DNA of 13,738 nucleotides from positions 13,393 through 27,130 of the forward strand of contig DCVI01000053.1 in the NCBI GenBank assembly GCA_002327315.1, given 5' to 3'. This stretch comes from Syntrophaceae bacterium UBA2192. Lineage in GTDB: Bacteria > Desulfobacterota > Syntrophia > Syntrophales > UBA2192. Positions 1 through 5,237 of this stretch are shown here, piece by piece (the first letter of the stretch is position 1; every line of letters starts with the position of its first letter). The notes below the pieces were generated by a model, which was given only the letters and a program-made list of their open reading frames with translations, did no database searches and was not told the origin of the DNA. Both the position numbers and the translations under genes were made by a program.

Positions 1-4
1 GACA

Positions 5-70
5 GACCAGACAGACCAGATAGACCAGATAGACCAGATAGACCAAATAGACCAAATAGACCAGACAGAC
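5..70. repeat. 9-bp tandem array, GACCAGATA-type
   Basis: Seven consecutive 9-mers: GACCAGACA, GACCAGATA three times, GACCAAATA twice, GACCAGACA, then a partial GAC. A short array of the same unit recurs at 1395-1417 between two genes, so this is probably intergenic. The array is also in frame with the downstream HhH gene without a stop (it would read Asp-Gln-Ile repeats), so translation through it from outside the window cannot be excluded. Confidence 0.9.
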
Positions 71-79
71 GATCTTCCC

Positions 80-622
80 ATGCTGCTGCATCTTTTGCCC
101 CGCATCCTCATGATCCGCTCCTGGATCGAACGGACGCTGGCCGCCCACGCTAAAGAGGCCCGGTCCGCAGCCGCGGTCATCGAGACATGCGGCTTCAGGC
201 GCCTGCCCGCTTACTTCGATGCGGCGCTTCTCGGGCGCATCCGGTGCGTGGCCGTCGAGCGGGTCCCCGTGCCGCCGCTGGCCTCGATGGGGCTGAGGCT
301 CTTCGCCGGATTCGAATCGAAACATTACGCCGGCATCACCTACGGCGACACCTACTTTGTCGATCGTCGATACGACCTGACGGAGATCGAAGGGATCGGC
401 CCCAAAATCGCCGGGCTGCTGGCCGCAAACGGTATCGGGTCTTTCTCCCGGCTGGCGAAGAGCCGCCTCGGGGAATTGCAACGCATCCTCGAGTCGGGCG
501 GGCCGCACTTCCGGCTTGCAGACCCCGCATCCTGGCCCGAACAGGCAAAGCTTGCGGCGGCCTCCGATTGGGCGGGGCTGCGGGAATTGCAGGGTAAGCT
601 GAGCCGCGGGCGCAGGGTGTGA
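80..622 (+). CDS. Helix-hairpin-helix protein with a truncated metallopeptidase-like N-terminus
   Basis: 180 aa if started at this ATG. The C-terminal ~80 residues (from about 100) are a helix-hairpin-helix module: LTEIEGIGPKIAGLLAANGI, then a 'FRLADPASWPEQAKLAA' tail typical of small HhH proteins of the DUF4332 type, probably for nucleic-acid or protein binding. The N-terminal ~95 residues, with VPVPPLASMGL and AGITYGDTYFV, resemble from memory the opening of small zinc-protease-like proteins that normally continue into an HELVH motif. No HExxH is present; the HhH module begins where that part would follow. No convincing Shine-Dalgarno precedes the ATG at 80 or the in-frame ATG at 110, and the frame is open upstream through the 9-bp array, so the start is uncertain. 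The next gene follows closely. Nothing here fixes a function. Confidence 0.7.
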   Translation: MLLHLLPRILMIRSWIERTLAAHAKEARSAAAVIETCGFRRLPAYFDAALLGRIRCVAVERVPVPPLASMGLRLFAGFESKHYAGITYGDTYFVDRRYDLTEIEGIGPKIAGLLAANGIGSFSRLAKSRLGELQRILESGGPHFRLADPASWPEQAKLAAASDWAGLRELQGKLSRGRRV

Positions 623-680
623 CGCTGCAGTGTCGAGATCGCTCTTGTCTTTGCCCGTTGCCGTCTGTTACCCTGTTGTC

Positions 681-1391
681 ATGAGATTTTCGAAAATCCT
701 TAAGGCCACCCTGGCCCTTGCGTTGATCTTGCTTGCGGTTTTTGCCTGGTACCGCTGGAATCTCTCGGCCCTTTTCGAGCCCGCGCGCATCGAGGCGCTC
801 CTGGAGGAGATCGGGCCTTTCGCACCGCTCATTTACATGGCCGTCATGGCGGTCACGGCCGTCATCATCCCCATCCCGGGGCCTCCACTCTTCGTGATCG
901 CCGGTGTGATTTTCGGGCCTGTCCTCGGCACCGCCTATGCCGTCGTCGGCTCCGTGGCCGGGGCGCTTGTCGCCTTTCTCATCGCCCGGTTTTTGGGGAG
1001 GGATTTTGTCGAGTCGATGGTGGGCAAGCAGGTCGTGATCTGCTGCGAATGCTCCGAGGGGCTGCTGGCGAAGATCATCTTTTTCTCGCGTCTCCTGCCC
1101 CTGATTTCCTTCGACGTGGTGAGCTACGGTGCCGGGCTCACCCGGATGAGCCTGCGAAGCTTCGCCCTGGCCACGCTGCTTGGCTCTCTGCCCATGACCT
1201 TCATCTACCACAGCTTCGGCTCCGTCCTTGCGGTCAGCTCGACGACGGCCCTTGTCTTGGGAATTGTGATCGTCGCGATTCTTTTTGCCCTGCCGTACCT
1301 GGCCGATCGCTGGGATATCAAGAGATTCCGGCCCCGGCTCGTTGCCCGCAACGGCGAGGACCACTGCGCCCCATCCGACAAAAAAGACTGA
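681..1391 (+). CDS. TVP38/TMEM64 (DedA/VTT-domain) inner-membrane protein
   Basis: 236 aa from the ATG at 681; a GTG at 630 would add 17 residues. Neither start has a clear Shine-Dalgarno, and the ATG is preferred because the hydrophobic N-terminal helix (about residues 9-28) starts normally from it. The VTT/DedA signature is clear: a re-entrant segment with IPIPGPPLFVIAGVIFGP, a small-residue helix GSVAGALVAFLIARFLG, then FFSRLLPLISFDVVSYGAGL, matching the family pattern F-x-RL-x-P-x-x-x-FD-x-x-SY-x-AGL. A further hydrophobic segment follows and the C-terminus is charged and cytosolic. DedA/TVP38 proteins are polytopic membrane proteins linked to lipid flipping and membrane homeostasis; the substrate here is unknown. 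An unusual CCEC cluster (about residues 120-123) lies in the loop after the re-entrant region. It sits just downstream of the HhH gene and may be co-transcribed with it. Confidence 0.9.
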   Translation: MRFSKILKATLALALILLAVFAWYRWNLSALFEPARIEALLEEIGPFAPLIYMAVMAVTAVIIPIPGPPLFVIAGVIFGPVLGTAYAVVGSVAGALVAFLIARFLGRDFVESMVGKQVVICCECSEGLLAKIIFFSRLLPLISFDVVSYGAGLTRMSLRSFALATLLGSLPMTFIYHSFGSVLAVSSTTALVLGIVIVAILFALPYLADRWDIKRFRPRLVARNGEDHCAPSDKKD

Positions 1392-1394
1392 AAA

Positions 1395-1417
1395 GACCAG
1401 ACAGACAAGACAGACCC
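1395..1417. repeat. Second short array of the 9-bp unit
   Basis: GACCAGACA, GACAAGACA, then GACCC, starting four bases after the TVP38 stop codon. The first unit is identical to a unit of the array at 5-70, so the HhH/TVP38 gene pair is bracketed by related 9-mers in the same orientation. Confidence 0.75.
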
Positions 1418-1432
1418 ATGGACATCTTCTCC

Positions 1433-1463
1433 AACGAACCAACGAAATAACGAAAAGAACGAG
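1433..1463. repeat. Degenerate AACGAA tandem word
   Basis: AACGAA, AACGAA, AACGAA and AACGAG start at 1433, 1441, 1449 and 1458 (spacing 8, 8, 9) in the leader of the quinone reductase gene. The tract is low complexity and AT-richer than its surroundings. It may be only a microsatellite remnant. Confidence 0.5.
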
Positions 1464-1476
1464 ATCGAGGTGCCCC

Positions 1477-2145
1477 ATGAAGGTCTTCATCGTTTACGCC
1501 CACCCGGAACCCGGAAGCTTCAACGGCGCGCTGTTCCGCACGGCGCAGGATGTGTTCCGGGAAGGCGGCCACGAGGTGCAGGTCTCCGATCTCTATGCCA
1601 TGGGCTTCAACCCCGTCGTGAGCCGGAAGAACTACACCACCGTCAAGGACCCCGATTATTTCAAACCCCAGATCGAGGACATGCACGCCACCGAATCGGG
1701 CGGTTTTGCCCCGGACATCGAGGCGGAGATCCGCAAGATGGAGTGGTGCGACCTCATGCTCTGGCAGCACCCGCTCTGGTGGTTCGGGCTGCCCGCCATC
1801 CTGAAGGGCTGGGTGGACCGCTGTTTTGCCATGGGCCGCACCTACGGCGGGGGCCGTCTCTACGAAAACGGCGTTTTCAAAGGAAAGCGGGCCATGCTTT
1901 CGCTGACAACGGGCGGCCCGGCCGAAGCGTACGCGAAGGGCGGCTTCAACGGCGACATCCACGCCGTGCTGCGCCCCATCCACCGGGGGATCTTGAGCTT
2001 CACGGGCTTTGACGTCCTGGCGCCCCACATCATCTATGCACCTGTCCGGCTGCGGGACGAACAGCGCAAGGCGATTCTCGAGGGTTTCTCCCGCCGCCTG
2101 AGGCAGATCCACGAGGAAGGGCCCGTCAGCGTCGGCGAATACTAA
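1477..2145 (+). CDS. NAD(P)H:quinone oxidoreductase, flavodoxin-like fold (MdaB/KefF/NQO1 type)
   Basis: 222 aa. The ATG at 1477 has GAGG at 1467-1470 and starts directly at the first beta strand (MKVFIVYAHPEPGSFNGAL), whose H-P-x-x-x-S-F-N element is the flavin phosphate-binding start of the Flavodoxin_2 family. The second signature, MLWQHPLWWFGLPAILKGWV, is the family's active-site/dimer region and is followed by DRCFAMG. A glycine-rich TTGGP motif contributes to flavin binding. The family catalyses two-electron reduction of quinones or other electrophiles by NAD(P)H in the cytosol, usually with FAD or FMN. There is no signal peptide and the length is normal. It stands alone between the TVP38 gene and a convergent DUF1059 gene. 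The exact subfamily (MdaB, KefF-like, NQO1) cannot be settled by eye. Confidence 0.92.
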   Translation: MKVFIVYAHPEPGSFNGALFRTAQDVFREGGHEVQVSDLYAMGFNPVVSRKNYTTVKDPDYFKPQIEDMHATESGGFAPDIEAEIRKMEWCDLMLWQHPLWWFGLPAILKGWVDRCFAMGRTYGGGRLYENGVFKGKRAMLSLTTGGPAEAYAKGGFNGDIHAVLRPIHRGILSFTGFDVLAPHIIYAPVRLRDEQRKAILEGFSRRLRQIHEEGPVSVGEY

Positions 2146-2222
2146 TCCGATGCGGCTCCCGTTGCCGGCTGTTCAATCGGCGAGACAGAAAAAAGTCCCG
2201 CTTCATTTTTTCAACATCGTCT

Positions 2223-2387
2223 TCAGGCCGGCTTGATCATCGCCTTGATCTCTTTTTCCGAAATCTCCATGTTGTGGCTTTTCTTCGCATGCTGCTTGAC
2301 CATTTCGATGATCTCTTTTTCATCGTGGCTCTTCACGGAGAAGTTGCAGGGCGAAGGGCATTCGATCTTTTTCATTGCTTCTGCCAT
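2223..2387 (-). CDS. DUF1059 small protein
   Basis: 54 aa on the minus strand. A GGAGGTG Shine-Dalgarno (plus-strand 2394-2400) lies 8 bases before the ATG. The protein begins MAEAMKKIECPSPCNFSVKS and continues with a helix, EKEIIEMVKQHAKKSHNMEI, ending SEKEIKAMIKPA. This matches DUF1059: a short two-Cys hairpin (C-x3-C), an acidic helix leading to V-x-x-HA-K-x-x-H, and a terminal I-K-x-x-I/M-K-P. The Cys pair and the two His suggest a metal site, though the family has no established function. The second Met (MKKIEC) could also initiate but is farther from the Shine-Dalgarno. It is convergent with the quinone reductase and divergent from the peptide/radical SAM cassette. Confidence 0.88.
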   Translation of the reverse strand: MAEAMKKIECPSPCNFSVKSHDEKEIIEMVKQHAKKSHNMEISEKEIKAMIKPA

Positions 2388-2507
2388 GACACTCACCTCC
2401 ATCGGCGTTGATGATAAAGGGTCTCATCTCAGGACAGGCCGGTGAATCGGGATAAATCTGATTTTCCTCTCAGACTAATCCTGTCGGGCAGTCCTCCATA
2501 GACCGAC

Positions 2508-2536
2508 TTGACTCTCCTGACGGAACGGCAGATAAT
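2508..2536 (+). promoter_or_regulatory. Sigma-70-type promoter for the peptide/radical SAM cassette
   Basis: TTGACT (2508-2513) and GATAAT (2531-2536) are separated by exactly 17 bases; each box matches 5 of 6 consensus positions. The predicted start near 2543 leaves a leader of about 120 nt before the peptide start. That leader contains a GC-rich inverted repeat (CCGGGG near 2597, CCCCGG near 2615). No known riboswitch class was recognised in it. Confidence 0.6.
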
Positions 2537-2647
2537 GGAAAACACGTGAAATGCGCCCGTCGTTCACCCTTTCGGCATGTAGCCCGACAGGAACCGGGGT
2601 GCCGTCCCCCCCCGGAGCAACTTACGTTCCCAGGCACATCGAGAGGA

Positions 2648-2657
2648 AAGGAGGTGA
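2648..2657 (+). promoter_or_regulatory. Exceptionally strong Shine-Dalgarno of the 35-aa peptide
   Basis: AAGGAGGTGA is a 10-nt perfect complement to the anti-Shine-Dalgarno end of 16S rRNA, 5 nt before the ATG at 2663. It is the strongest ribosome-binding site in the window and the main reason to accept the short ORF as a gene. Confidence 0.85.
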
Positions 2658-2662
2658 CACAG

Positions 2663-2770
2663 ATGAGGACCAAAAAGATGGTCAAGCTGAGCGAACAGGC
2701 CAGGCGCCGCGAGGCGAAGTTCTGGGCCCTGATGAGGTCCGCGGAATCTGGCAGGCAATGCTTCAGCTGA
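2663..2770 (+). CDS. Basic 35-aa peptide, candidate substrate of the adjacent radical SAM enzyme
   Basis: 35 aa to the first UGA, strongly basic (ten Arg/Lys against three Glu). It starts MRTKKMVKLSEQARRREAKF and continues with WALMRSAESG, ending RQCFS then UGA. The start is fixed by the strong Shine-Dalgarno. The last 13 nt overlap the ATG at 2758 of the radical SAM gene in another frame, so the two are probably translationally coupled. The sequence belongs to no precursor family I recognise. Its size, position and expression signals are those of a RiPP leader/core peptide, with the single Cys near the end as the natural modification site. After the UGA come Lys-Lys and a second in-frame UGA (2777-2779); if the first UGA encodes selenocysteine the peptide ends in CFSU-KK. 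It could instead be a leader peptide controlling the downstream gene. Confidence 0.65.
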   Translation: MRTKKMVKLSEQARRREAKFWALMRSAESGRQCFS

Positions 2771-3843
2771 AAGAAGTGAAAGAATCAATAATTGCCGGTT
2801 CGGCAATTCAAACCTTTGATTTCTTCATCCAGTGGCATCTCACGGAGCGCTGCAATCTGCGGTGCCGTCATTGTTACCAGGCCCGCAAGAGGCCGCCCGA
2901 GATGACCGCTGGCGACGTGATGAGCGAGATTGACGGGGCCGCCCGGATGTTCGAGGCCTGGGAGTCGGAGCAGGATATCCGGGTCGCCCCGTCGATTCAC
3001 TTCACGGGGGGCGAGCCTCTGCTGTACCGGGGTTTCTGGGACGTCGTGCGCCATGCGAGGCTCTCGGGCTGCCGCGTGGCCGTCATGACCAACGGCTGCC
3101 TCGTCACCGATGAGGACGCCGGCCGATTCAGGGACCTGGGCGTCTTCGACATCCAGGTGAGCCTCGAGGGGCCGCCTGCGCTTCACGACTCGATCCGGGG
3201 CGAGGGAAGTTTCCGCGCCGCCCTGAAGGGGACCGAGCGCCTCGCCAGGGCCGCAAACCGCGTGAGCGCCAATGTCACCCTCTCGCGGCTCAATGCGCCC
3301 TTCATCGATGAAACGGTGAGGATCGCCCGGGACGCCGGGTTCAGCTCTATCGGATTTTCCCGCCTGGTTCCCTGCGGAAGCGGCGGGGCGATGATCGAGA
3401 GCGTCCTGTCCCCCGGCGAGGTTCGCGATGCCTACGGGAAGGCCCTGTCCCTCAGCGGGCCCGACTTCGCCGTTGTCTCCGGCGATCCCCTGGCGGGGAC
3501 GCTCCGGAATGATGCGCCCCCGGCGGATTGCGGGCTCACCCTCTCGGGATGCAGCGCCGGGTTCTCCGGCGTCACGGTCGCGAGCGACGGCGCCGTGATG
3601 CCCTGCCGGCGCATCGGGATTTCCGTGGGAAACCTGAAGAGGAAAAGCCTGCGCGACATCTGGGCGACCTCGAGGACGCTCTGGCGCCTCAGAGACCGCG
3701 AAAGCTACAAGGGGCAGTGCGGCCGGTGCTCGTTCTGGCCCTCCTGCCGCGGCTGCCGCGCCGTGGCCTATGCCTGGAGCCGCGCCCGCGGCCGCGCCGA
3801 CCTCTTCGCCGACGACCCCCAGTGCTGGCACATCGGTGGATAA
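2758..3843 (+). CDS. Radical SAM/SPASM domain protein, candidate peptide maturase
   Basis: 361 aa from the ATG at 2758; a GTG at 2776 (355 aa) is an alternative start. The radical SAM cluster motif CNLRCRHC (C32, C36, C39) follows FDFFIQWHLTER, and HFTGGEPLL (GGEP about 84-87) is the SAM-binding element. The C-terminal SPASM region has Cys at about 258, 265 and 283, then C-x2-C-x5-C-x2-C (321-333) and C356 in DDPQCW, so it probably binds auxiliary [4Fe-4S] clusters. 'VMPCRRIGISVGNLK' and 'SLRDIW' are typical of SPASM proteins that modify peptides, or of AhbC/AhbD/NirJ-like haem enzymes. The overlapping peptide gene upstream favours peptide modification (inference). No RRE domain is evident, and the N-terminus before the cluster motif is short. 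It is probably cytosolic and oxygen-sensitive. YceI follows 105 nt later. Confidence 0.9.
   Translation: MLQLKEVKESIIAGSAIQTFDFFIQWHLTERCNLRCRHCYQARKRPPEMTAGDVMSEIDGAARMFEAWESEQDIRVAPSIHFTGGEPLLYRGFWDVVRHARLSGCRVAVMTNGCLVTDEDAGRFRDLGVFDIQVSLEGPPALHDSIRGEGSFRAALKGTERLARAANRVSANVTLSRLNAPFIDETVRIARDAGFSSIGFSRLVPCGSGGAMIESVLSPGEVRDAYGKALSLSGPDFAVVSGDPLAGTLRNDAPPADCGLTLSGCSAGFSGVTVASDGAVMPCRRIGISVGNLKRKSLRDIWATSRTLWRLRDRESYKGQCGRCSFWPSCRGCRAVAYAWSRARGRADLFADDPQCWHIGG
2780..2825 (+). promoter_or_regulatory. Two-part stem-loop after the peptide UGA (bacterial-SECIS-like)
   Basis: The upper stem is a perfect 7 bp: AATTGCC (2790-2796), loop GGTTC (2797-2801), GGCAATT (2802-2808). A lower stem pairs AAGAATCAA (2780-2788) with TTGATTTCTT (2816-2825) with one bulged T. 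The apical loop begins 26 nt after the UGA at 2768-2770 and opens with GG; both fit the published bacterial SECIS consensus (loop roughly 16-37 nt downstream, G among the first two loop bases). It lies within the start of the radical SAM reading frame. It could equally be a translational control hairpin. Confidence 0.4.
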
Positions 3844-3948
3844 AACCGCTGTCTGTGGGTGCGATGCTTCCCATCGGGAGATGAACGGGTCGGAGACGCC
3901 ATCCGCCCGAGCGAAATATTCACAGAGCTTGTCCAAGGAGATGCTGAG

Positions 3949-4488
3949 ATGCCCAGATGGCTGATCGATTCGGACCACACGGTGGCCCATTTCACCGCCC
4001 GGCACATGATGATCGCCTTCGTCCACGGCCAGTTCAACCGCATCAACGGCATGATCGATTTCGACCCTGCGGATCTGTCGGCAACCGCCGCGGAGATCGA
4101 GATTGACGCGGCGGTGATTTACACCGGCGTCGAGGCGCGGGACCGGCACCTCCGGAGCGACGACTTCCTGGACGTCGAGAGGCACCCCGCCATCACCTTC
4201 CGAAGCACAAGAGCCGAGTGCGCAGGCAGCAATCTCTTCAAGCTTTACGGGGATCTCACGATACGGGGCGTGACCCGGCCCGTCCTTCTTCATGGGGCAA
4301 GCTTCGGCCCCAACGGCTATGCAGACGAGACAGGCTCTTACACGGTGATGGGCTTCGAGGCGGGAGTCACTCTGAACCGGGAGGATTTCGGGATCACCTG
4401 GAACAACGTGTTCGGGAAGAACCAGTTCATGGTCGGCAAGCACCTTGACATCGTCATCAACGTCGAAGCCGATCTGCAATCGCCATAA
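3949..4488 (+). CDS. YceI-family lipid/isoprenoid-binding protein, cytosolic form
   Basis: 179 aa. The ATG at 3949 has AAGGAG at 3935-3940, 8 nt upstream. YceI hallmarks run through the whole length: W-x-ID-x-x-H near the N-terminus with FTARHMM, a G-x-F strand, DAAVIYTGVEARDRHLRSDD, 'FLDVERHPAITFRS', 'LYGDLTIRGVTRPV', and a C-terminal 'LNREDFGITWNN' with VGKHLDIVINVEA. The family forms an extended beta-barrel lipocalin-like fold that binds long isoprenoid or amide lipids. Most members carry a signal peptide; this one has none, so it is probably cytosolic. The gene lies 105 nt after the radical SAM gene with no obvious terminator between, so co-transcription is plausible, and it ends 70 nt before a strong terminator. 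A functional link to the peptide cassette is possible but unproven. Confidence 0.93.
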   Translation: MPRWLIDSDHTVAHFTARHMMIAFVHGQFNRINGMIDFDPADLSATAAEIEIDAAVIYTGVEARDRHLRSDDFLDVERHPAITFRSTRAECAGSNLFKLYGDLTIRGVTRPVLLHGASFGPNGYADETGSYTVMGFEAGVTLNREDFGITWNNVFGKNQFMVGKHLDIVINVEADLQSP

Positions 4489-4558
4489 AGAAATGCGTGC
4501 GCCGCCATTTCGGTTAATGCTCAAAAGATGAGACGCATCACCCGGATATCATAAACAG

Positions 4559-4594
4559 AAAAGGCCCCTGTCGATTTCTCGGCAGGGGCCTTTT
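4559..4594. terminator. Bidirectional intrinsic terminator
   Basis: A 15-bp stem (4559-4573 with 4580-4594, one G-T wobble) encloses a 6-nt loop. The stem starts with AAAAGGCCCC and ends with GGGGCCTTTT, so it gives a U-tract on both strands. It lies between YceI (plus) and the two small minus-strand genes and can terminate both transcripts. Confidence 0.9.
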
Positions 4595-4659
4595 CTGATG
4601 GAACTTCTCGCAGCTGTGTAACTCGCGGCCCGAGGCCGGTTGCTCACTCCCTTTTTTCC

Positions 4660-4752
4660 CTACCGGCCGCGTTTCGGCGTGTATACGGGGAAGCTCATCG
4701 GGTCGGTCCAGTACTTCTTGTCGGTCTTCACGTTCTTGGCTTTTTCTTTCAT
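4660..4752 (-). CDS. Unrecognised 30-aa basic protein
   Basis: 30 aa: it starts MKEKAKNVKTDKKYWTDPMS and ends FPVYTPKRGR, then TAG. An AAGGAG Shine-Dalgarno lies 8 nt upstream of the ATG, the best evidence that it is translated. It follows the 44-aa gene by 36 nt on the same strand, and the bidirectional terminator lies about 65 nt downstream, so the pair looks like a compact operon. The composition is strongly basic and aromatic, with no membrane segment and no Cys. I recognise no family. It could be a small structural, antitoxin-like or regulatory peptide. Confidence 0.6.
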   Translation of the reverse strand: MKEKAKNVKTDKKYWTDPMSFPVYTPKRGR

Positions 4753-4788
4753 GGTCGCATCTCCTTGCGTAGTTTGTGGTCACCGGGG

Positions 4789-4923
4789 TTACCGGTAGAC
4801 GATATCTTTCCGGGGCTTCAGAAGGGGGTCTTCCCAGAGCACGGCCTCTTTTTCTCCGAACAGGCCGATCCGGGAGTGGGTGTAGACCCTGTCGGGATTT
4901 GCCGTGTGGATTCTGTTCATCAT
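4789..4923 (-). CDS. Unrecognised 44-aa protein
   Basis: 44 aa from the first of two consecutive ATGs. The protein begins MMNRIHTANPDRVYTHSRIG, continues LFGEKEAVLWEDPLLK and ends PRKDIVYR. AAAGGGAG (plus-strand complement at 4933-4939) lies 9 nt before the first ATG. Upstream the DNA is AT-rich, with a GATAAT -10-like hexamer at 4955-4950, but no good -35 box was found at the right distance. The sequence is mixed-charge and soluble, with several aromatics, no Cys and no transmembrane segment. It is the first gene of a two-gene minus-strand unit with the 30-aa gene. No family recognised. Confidence 0.6.
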   Translation of the reverse strand: MMNRIHTANPDRVYTHSRIGLFGEKEAVLWEDPLLKPRKDIVYR

Positions 4924-5072
4924 GGTCTTTGCTCCCTTTCGTTAAACCTATTATCGATATTTTTCGTTTTAAATAAATCGGCGCCCGTCTGAATCTGAGG
5001 TAGGAGTGCCCGGTCACGCCCCGGCAGACGGTGTCTGACGAAACCATAGGACATACGCTTATGGGGATATGT

Positions 5073-5102
5073 CTTGACATCCGGCGGCAACACCCCTAGG
5101 CT
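5073..5102 (+). promoter_or_regulatory. Possible promoter of the DUF374 gene
   Basis: TTGACA (5074-5079) is a perfect -35 box. Read as sigma-70, the -10 at 17 nt is TAGGCT (5097-5102), which is poor. Read as a sigma-32-type site, CTTGACA (5073-5079) followed 13 nt later by CCCCTAGG (5093-5100) resembles the heat-shock pattern CTTGAA-N-CCCCAT. Which is used, if either, cannot be decided by eye. Confidence 0.35.
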
Positions 5103-5176
5103 GTATACATTGAAACAGCCGCCTGGCAGGGCGGCACACATGGTATTGACACAGACATTATGAAGCGCAGGGGCCG

Positions 5177-5212
5177 GCCGTCGTGCTCTTTGGGGTTCTG
5201 ACGGCTTTTTTT
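5177..5212 (+). terminator. Leader hairpin with T7 run, possible attenuator
   Basis: GCCGTC (5177-5182) pairs with GACGGC (5200-5205), which is followed directly by seven T (5206-5212). The loop is long (17 nt) and the stem only 6 bp, so termination may be partial. It sits between the candidate promoter and the DUF374 gene, the position of an attenuator. Confidence 0.35.
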
Positions 5213-5237
5213 ATATGCGCAACCAGGAGGGTTCCCC

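Larger units (their letters stand above)
4924..5237. other. Intergenic region between divergent small genes and the DUF374 gene
   Basis: The region has no convincing gene. It holds the upstream region of the minus-strand small genes (AT-rich, 4940-4980), a possible plus-strand promoter (5073-5102) and a hairpin with T-run (5177-5212). Very short plus-strand ORFs around 5061 and 5140 lack ribosome-binding sites. Confidence 0.6.

Noticed and set aside
336..1490. 384-codon open frame on the minus strand opposite the HhH and TVP38 genes
   Set aside because: Its translation is a charged, Gly/Arg/Asp-rich string with no domain. It is antisense to two clear genes, and long antisense frames are expected at this GC content.
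2163..2215. Possible terminator between the convergent quinone reductase and DUF1059 genes
   Set aside because: Only an A/T stem (GAAAAAA with TTTTTTC) around an unpaired GC-rich loop was found, which is too weak to call.
2233..2445. 70-codon hydrophobic plus-strand frame
   Set aside because: It is antisense to the DUF1059 gene, whose Shine-Dalgarno and family motifs are clear. Its hydrophobicity is the complement of Lys/Glu-rich codons.
2543..2662. Possible riboswitch in the leader of the peptide gene
   Set aside because: A GC-rich inverted repeat is present, but none of the conserved cores I know (TPP, cobalamin, SAM, glycine, c-di-GMP, fluoride) can be recognised.
2785..4524. 579-codon minus-strand frame opposite the radical SAM and YceI genes
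   Set aside because: It spans two recognisable genes on the other strand plus the gap between them. The product has low complexity (Ala/Gly/Asp/Val-rich) and no motif.
4538..5080. 180-codon minus-strand frame over the small-gene region
   Set aside because: It runs through the terminator hairpin and out of frame with the two small genes, which have their own ribosome-binding sites.
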